Below are positions 6,362 to 8,860 of a stretch of 8,860 bases of DNA, piece after piece. Position 1 is the first letter of the stretch. Each line of letters begins with the position of its first letter. Source of the stretch: Chitinophaga pinensis (GTDB taxonomy: Bacteria; Bacteroidota; Bacteroidia; Chitinophagales; Chitinophagaceae); NCBI GenBank assembly GCA_945866165.1, contig CAMBGO010000078.1, positions 1-8,860 on the forward strand, given 5' to 3'. The translations under genes and the position numbers were made by a program. Below the pieces are notes generated by a model. That model was not told the origin of the DNA and ran no database searches. It saw only the letters and a list, made by a program, of their open reading frames with translations.

Positions 6362-7954
6362 TTAATTTAATTGATATTCAGGTAATTCAAGAAAATACCT
6401 AATTAAACTTGTTATTGCATTTTTGACATACTTTGTATTGGTATCGTTTGAGGGACTTGCGATATAAGTATCCCAAGCACCGGACCAATAATAATCTTCG
6501 GACTGTCCTGATAATAAAATATCTTTTTTCAATTGATCTCGGTGCTGCGCCGAAATAGGCAAACCCAATAAATGAAGAGAAACCTCTTCAATGAGTTTAT
6601 TAGGATCGCCAGGTGATTTTAACTTACGTGAATAAGACAATACATCAACAATCATTTTAAATCCGCTAAAAGTATACCCATTACTTAAAATATTTGTACT
6701 GTATTGTAAGCGCTTAGGTAATGTGTCGGAGTTTAGCCAATACTCATAATATGATGGGACCTGGTAATATGCTTTCCAACCGCTTACATCAGGGGGATCA
6801 CCTATGTTTTGCTGAAGAAAATTACAATAGCTGACCAATTGGTTCCATAAACCATAGTTTACTGTGTAATTATCAAGGGAACTAAAACTGATTTCAAATT
6901 CCCTTACCATTCCCACAATCAAATCCACTGGACTCTTTATTTGACAACCCCGATTCATTTCATCATAGAAGTGTTCGCTACTGAACAAGGCACTAAGTGC
7001 TGGCTTAACATTATAATTATTGTCTCTTAAGATTTTTGCCATGGGAACAATGATAGCAGACTCAACCTCAGGCGTAATATTATAGTATACGAACCATATA
7101 TATAATTTTCTACACAAGAATAATGCTGCTTCATTGGTGTCGAAAAGCATATTGATGAAGTCATTTATCTCATCAATTCCGGCAGTTGAATTATTTCGTC
7201 CAGTTATTAATTTGTTTTTGTAGAAAGAAGAAAATTGTTTGTTACCTGTATCATGCCTTGCATTATCAAAATAAGAATTAATCTGGGTTGAATTATTTCT
7301 CCAACCGGTAAAAAGCCTTGCTGCTTCCTTAACATCCGATTCTGTATAATTTGCACCAACTCCTTTTCCAATAACAAATAATTCCTGGATTTCACGTGAA
7401 AAATTTTCATCAGGAGCACCCTTTGTATTGCTTTGACCATTTAAATAAACTAACATGGCGGGGTCGGTACATATTTCCTTAACGAGTGTTTTCACATTTC
7501 CCAAGGCATTCGTCCTAAGCATATTAAAGTGCTTATAAATAAATTGTGAATTTCTTACCTCGTCTGCTTCGGTAGAAAAATGATTATGCCAAAATAATGT
7601 CATTTTCTCTCGCAGTGATGCTCCCTGCATTACAAGCGTTCCCATCCACCATTTTTTAAATGATGCTCGTCTTAATGACAATATTGTTCCATCATTAGAC
7701 GGATCGTTTACCCAGGTTTTTCCGGCTAATATATTTGTATCTGGTATGGCGGCGTTGGTAGGAGTATATTCTTTTAGAGGTGGATTAGGTAATGCCTCAG
7801 CATCCTCAAGTAGCTTTAGTACAGATCTACTGAGACCAAGATTTAGAAACAAATTGATGTCGCCTCTTTTCGCACCAAACATTGTTCTTCGCAAAAGATG
7901 TTTTACAGCATCTTCATTCCATGGACCTTTATATGATGATAAACTTGGTAACAT
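6362..7954 (-). CDS. DUF1800 family protein, first gene of the DUF1800-DUF1501 operon
   Basis: A 530-residue DUF1800 protein; the family is widespread in Bacteroidota, Planctomycetes and Proteobacteria, is usually coded next to DUF1501, and has no settled function. Family landmarks are HLLRRTMFGA (19-28), REKMTLFWHNHF (115-126), the block AMLVYLNGQSNTKG (166-179) continuing into PDENFSREIQELFVIGKG (181-198), YTESDVKEAARLFTGWR (203-219), CRKLYIWFV (281-289) and a late PPDVSGWKAYY block. The protein begins only 18 residues before its first family motif, with no Sec, lipoprotein or Tat signal and no T9SS C-terminal domain, unlike its partner. The start at 7954 is firm: upstream in the same frame only eight non-start codons precede a TGA. 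A TAnnTTTG box lies 25 nt before the ATG. Confidence 0.92.
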   Translation of the reverse strand: MLPSLSSYKGPWNEDAVKHLLRRTMFGAKRGDINLFLNLGLSRSVLKLLEDAEALPNPPLKEYTPTNAAIPDTNILAGKTWVNDPSNDGTILSLRRASFKKWWMGTLVMQGASLREKMTLFWHNHFSTEADEVRNSQFIYKHFNMLRTNALGNVKTLVKEICTDPAMLVYLNGQSNTKGAPDENFSREIQELFVIGKGVGANYTESDVKEAARLFTGWRNNSTQINSYFDNARHDTGNKQFSSFYKNKLITGRNNSTAGIDEINDFINMLFDTNEAALFLCRKLYIWFVYYNITPEVESAIIVPMAKILRDNNYNVKPALSALFSSEHFYDEMNRGCQIKSPVDLIVGMVREFEISFSSLDNYTVNYGLWNQLVSYCNFLQQNIGDPPDVSGWKAYYQVPSYYEYWLNSDTLPKRLQYSTNILSNGYTFSGFKMIVDVLSYSRKLKSPGDPNKLIEEVSLHLLGLPISAQHRDQLKKDILLSGQSEDYYWSGAWDTYIASPSNDTNTKYVKNAITSLIRYFLELPEYQLN

Positions 7955-7979
7955 TTGAAAAATTTTCTGGATTGAAACT

Positions 7980-8007
7980 CAAATTTATTTATACCAGTCC
8001 AACAAAA
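7980..8007 (-). promoter_or_regulatory. Candidate promoter of the DUF1800-DUF1501 operon
   Basis: TAAATTTG (7987-7980, minus strand) matches TAnnTTTG exactly, with TTTTG at 8007-8003 as a possible -33 element after a short 15-nt spacer. It would give a leader of about 20 nt before the ATG at 7954. The -7 box begins with the stop codon of the repeated LysM-gene tail, so the putative promoter lies within and at the edge of duplicated coding sequence. Confidence 0.35.
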
Positions 8008-8020
8008 GCTGTGCATTTGT
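7985..8020 (-). repeat. Direct repeat copy A of the LysM gene end
   Basis: These 36 bp match 8171-8206 with a single difference (G at 7997, A at 8183). Weaker similarity continues to about 8059, at roughly 25 of 40 positions by hand count. It encodes TNAQLLLDWYK and a stop. Confidence 0.9.
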
Positions 8021-8103
8021 AATTGCTTTACCCAAAGCAACAGCTACTAGACTACAAATCACAACAAATATATATAATTTAGTAATATCTAGCAAACCGC
8101 TAG

Positions 8104-8117
8104 AAGCTGTGCATTTG
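8104..8117 (-). repeat. Direct repeat copy C (short) of the LysM gene end
   Basis: The 14-mer CAAATGCACAGCTT (minus strand, 8117-8104) occurs exactly here, in copy A (8019-8006) and in the gene end (8205-8192). Read in the matching frame it gives SNAQLLAVC and a stop, parallel to TNAQLLLDWYK and a stop, so it looks like a third, more degraded copy. Confidence 0.7.
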
Positions 8118-8143
8118 AACATGCCATAATCAATATAACTGTT

Positions 8144-8155
8144 TTTACACCAATC
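8144..8155 (-). repeat. Short echo of the gene's last codons
   Basis: GATTGGTGTAAA (minus strand, 8155-8144) differs at one base from GATTGGTATAAA at 8185-8174, the Asp-Trp-Tyr-Lys codons before the LysM gene stop, and lies in the same frame. At 12 bp this could be chance, but it falls inside the repeat-bearing spacer. Confidence 0.4.
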
Positions 8156-8172
8156 ATTTACAAAAAATGATT
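8152..8172 (-). other. Hairpin overlapping the LysM gene stop codon
   Basis: A perfect inverted repeat with 8-bp arms (AATCATTT / AAATGATT) and a 5-nt loop begins within the TAA stop (8173-8171). No T-run follows on the minus strand, so it is not a classical intrinsic terminator; it could instead protect the 3' end of the transcript or mean nothing in AT-rich DNA. Confidence 0.3.
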
Positions 8173-8860
8173 ATTTATACCAATCCAACAAAAGCTGTGC
8201 ATTTGTATCTGTTATCCCCAATGCAACTGCGGTTGCACTGCTCATGCGCATTGAAAAGCCCTCACTTTCCTTCCCTGTGGGAACAGCACCCAATACCTTT
8301 GCATAAACAGCTCGATCTGTGCCTTTAATACTAATTCTAACTGCCGTGCCAGGAGTGACATTATTTAACAATACATAATATTTCTGATCATCCCATCCGC
8401 TAGTGCTTTTAAATGTACCATAGATGAATGCCTCTAGGTGTTGTTCCATCCCCCCATTCGCTTGTTGATTGTAAAGACTAGAAAAAAAACCAGCACTAAT
8501 TGGCGCTGTAACATTTGAAATAGCCCCTGACTGTAATTCAGTTACACTTGACTTTCCAGTATTTTCTTTTTTAACATCATTGGTTGTTGAAGATTCTTTT
8601 GTAACAACATTTAATTTTTCCTTTGATTGCGAGTTAGCCAATGGCTTTTCTTTCACTGTTGAAATAATTGTTCCTTTTTCCGTCTGTTCAGTTTTTTTAG
8701 GTGATGCAATGATAGCAACCTCTTCATTTTTATCTGATTGTTTTAAATAGCCTACAATGAGCTTATCTCCAATTTTAACTTGATCTGAGTTTATATTATT
8801 CCACCCTTTCAGAATAGACATTGAAACATGATAATTTTCTGAAATCCTAAACAACCCTTC
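8171..8860 (-). CDS. LysM protein with C-terminal DPBB-like domain (N-terminus beyond window)
   Basis: The frame runs off the right edge, leaving 229 C-terminal residues. The visible part begins inside a LysM domain (EGLFRISENYHVSMSILKGW, then IKIGDKL-like VKIGDKLIVG, fragment residues 1-37), which binds the glycan of peptidoglycan. A Lys/Ser/Thr/Glu-rich flexible linker (about 40-120) follows. Residues about 142-229 resemble the double-psi beta-barrel of RlpA-like proteins: YYVLLNNVTPGTAVRI (161-176), VYAKVLGAVP (185-194) and MRMSSATAVALGI (204-216), matching the usual LPLGT, VRVNDRGP and DLSxAAAxxLG blocks. The Asp of the RlpA DLS motif is replaced, so a lytic transglycosylase activity is unlikely. 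It is probably a periplasmic or outer-membrane cell-wall-binding protein; its signal peptide would lie outside the window. The DUF1800 operon follows on the same strand after a 216-bp spacer with copies of this gene's 3' end. Confidence 0.85.
   Translation of the reverse strand, partial: EGLFRISENYHVSMSILKGWNNINSDQVKIGDKLIVGYLKQSDKNEEVAIIASPKKTEQTEKGTIISTVKEKPLANSQSKEKLNVVTKESSTTNDVKKENTGKSSVTELQSGAISNVTAPISAGFFSSLYNQQANGGMEQHLEAFIYGTFKSTSGWDDQKYYVLLNNVTPGTAVRISIKGTDRAVYAKVLGAVPTGKESEGFSMRMSSATAVALGITDTNAQLLLDWYK

Larger units (their letters stand above)
7985..8170 (-). pseudogene. Decayed in-frame repeat of the LysM gene's 3' end
   Basis: After the TAA of the LysM gene the same reading frame stays open for 61 codons and stops at another TAA (7987-7985). 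The last 24 residues repeat the end of the intact protein: VAVALG and then TNAQLLLDWYK reappear, with different residues between. The first part has no clear similarity to the intact domain except a DWCK piece echoing DWYK. Within it an ATG at 8122 opens a 45-codon frame with a hydrophobic run (LYIFVVICSLVAVALG), which could be a membrane segment, but no promoter or ribosome site supports expression. I read the stretch as leftover sequence from partial tandem duplication and decay; a real small gene is the less likely alternative. Confidence 0.45.

Noticed and set aside
7207..7440. Second minus-strand open frame within the DUF1800 gene
   Set aside because: Out-of-frame shadow of a conserved DUF1800 region with no motif of its own.
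7955..8170. Insertion sequence or mobile element in the repeat-bearing spacer
   Set aside because: No transposase frame, terminal inverted repeats or target-site duplication; the repeats match the neighbouring gene's own end.

Overview
The window looks like a stretch of chromosome from a member of the Bacteroidota (Cytophaga/Chitinophaga/Sphingobacterium type; genus not resolvable). The evidence is a low-GC sequence, start codons without obvious Shine-Dalgarno sequences, exact TAnnTTTG-type promoter elements (the -7 element of the Bacteroidota housekeeping sigma factor), a protein with a C-terminal type IX secretion (T9SS) sorting domain, and the DUF1800/DUF1501 gene pair typical of this phylum. 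Nothing points to a phage, transposon, CRISPR array or RNA gene.

Layout, left to right. The 3' end of an unrecognised plus-strand gene (to 214) faces a LuxR/NarL-type response regulator on the minus strand (219-875). Next, a minus-strand pair reads leftward: a membrane-anchored family 2 glycosyltransferase (1573-2688) whose end overlaps the start of rsmG (956-1603), the 16S rRNA m7G527 methyltransferase. A compact 97-bp divergent promoter region (2689-2785) separates the glycosyltransferase from plus-strand folC (2786-4087), the folate/folylpolyglutamate ligase. folC ends tail to tail, with a 4-bp overlap, against a minus-strand Nudix hydrolase (4084-4632). The right half is minus strand: a DUF1800 protein (6362-7954) followed 9 bp later by a DUF1501 protein (4757-6352) with a twin-arginine-like N-terminus and a T9SS C-terminal domain. 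Upstream lies the 3' part of a LysM plus double-psi-beta-barrel-like protein gene (8171 to beyond the window end). Between it and the DUF1800 gene is a 216-bp spacer carrying decayed extra copies of the LysM gene's 3' end.

Functionally the left and centre are housekeeping: RNA modification, folate, nucleotide clean-up, a glycosyltransferase and an orphan regulator. The right side is cell-envelope and secretion related. The DUF1800/DUF1501 pair probably forms one operon and works as an exported or surface pair of unknown function.

The observations I consider most worth following up are: (1) TAnnTTTG promoter boxes lying only 3-5 nt before the chosen ATG of three genes, which predicts leaderless mRNAs and supports start sites shorter than the longest open frames; (2) the repeated, in-frame tail after the LysM gene, which ends in the same peptide as the intact gene and supplies a possible promoter for the next operon; (3) a Tat-like signal and a T9SS sorting domain on one protein, next to a partner with no visible export signal.
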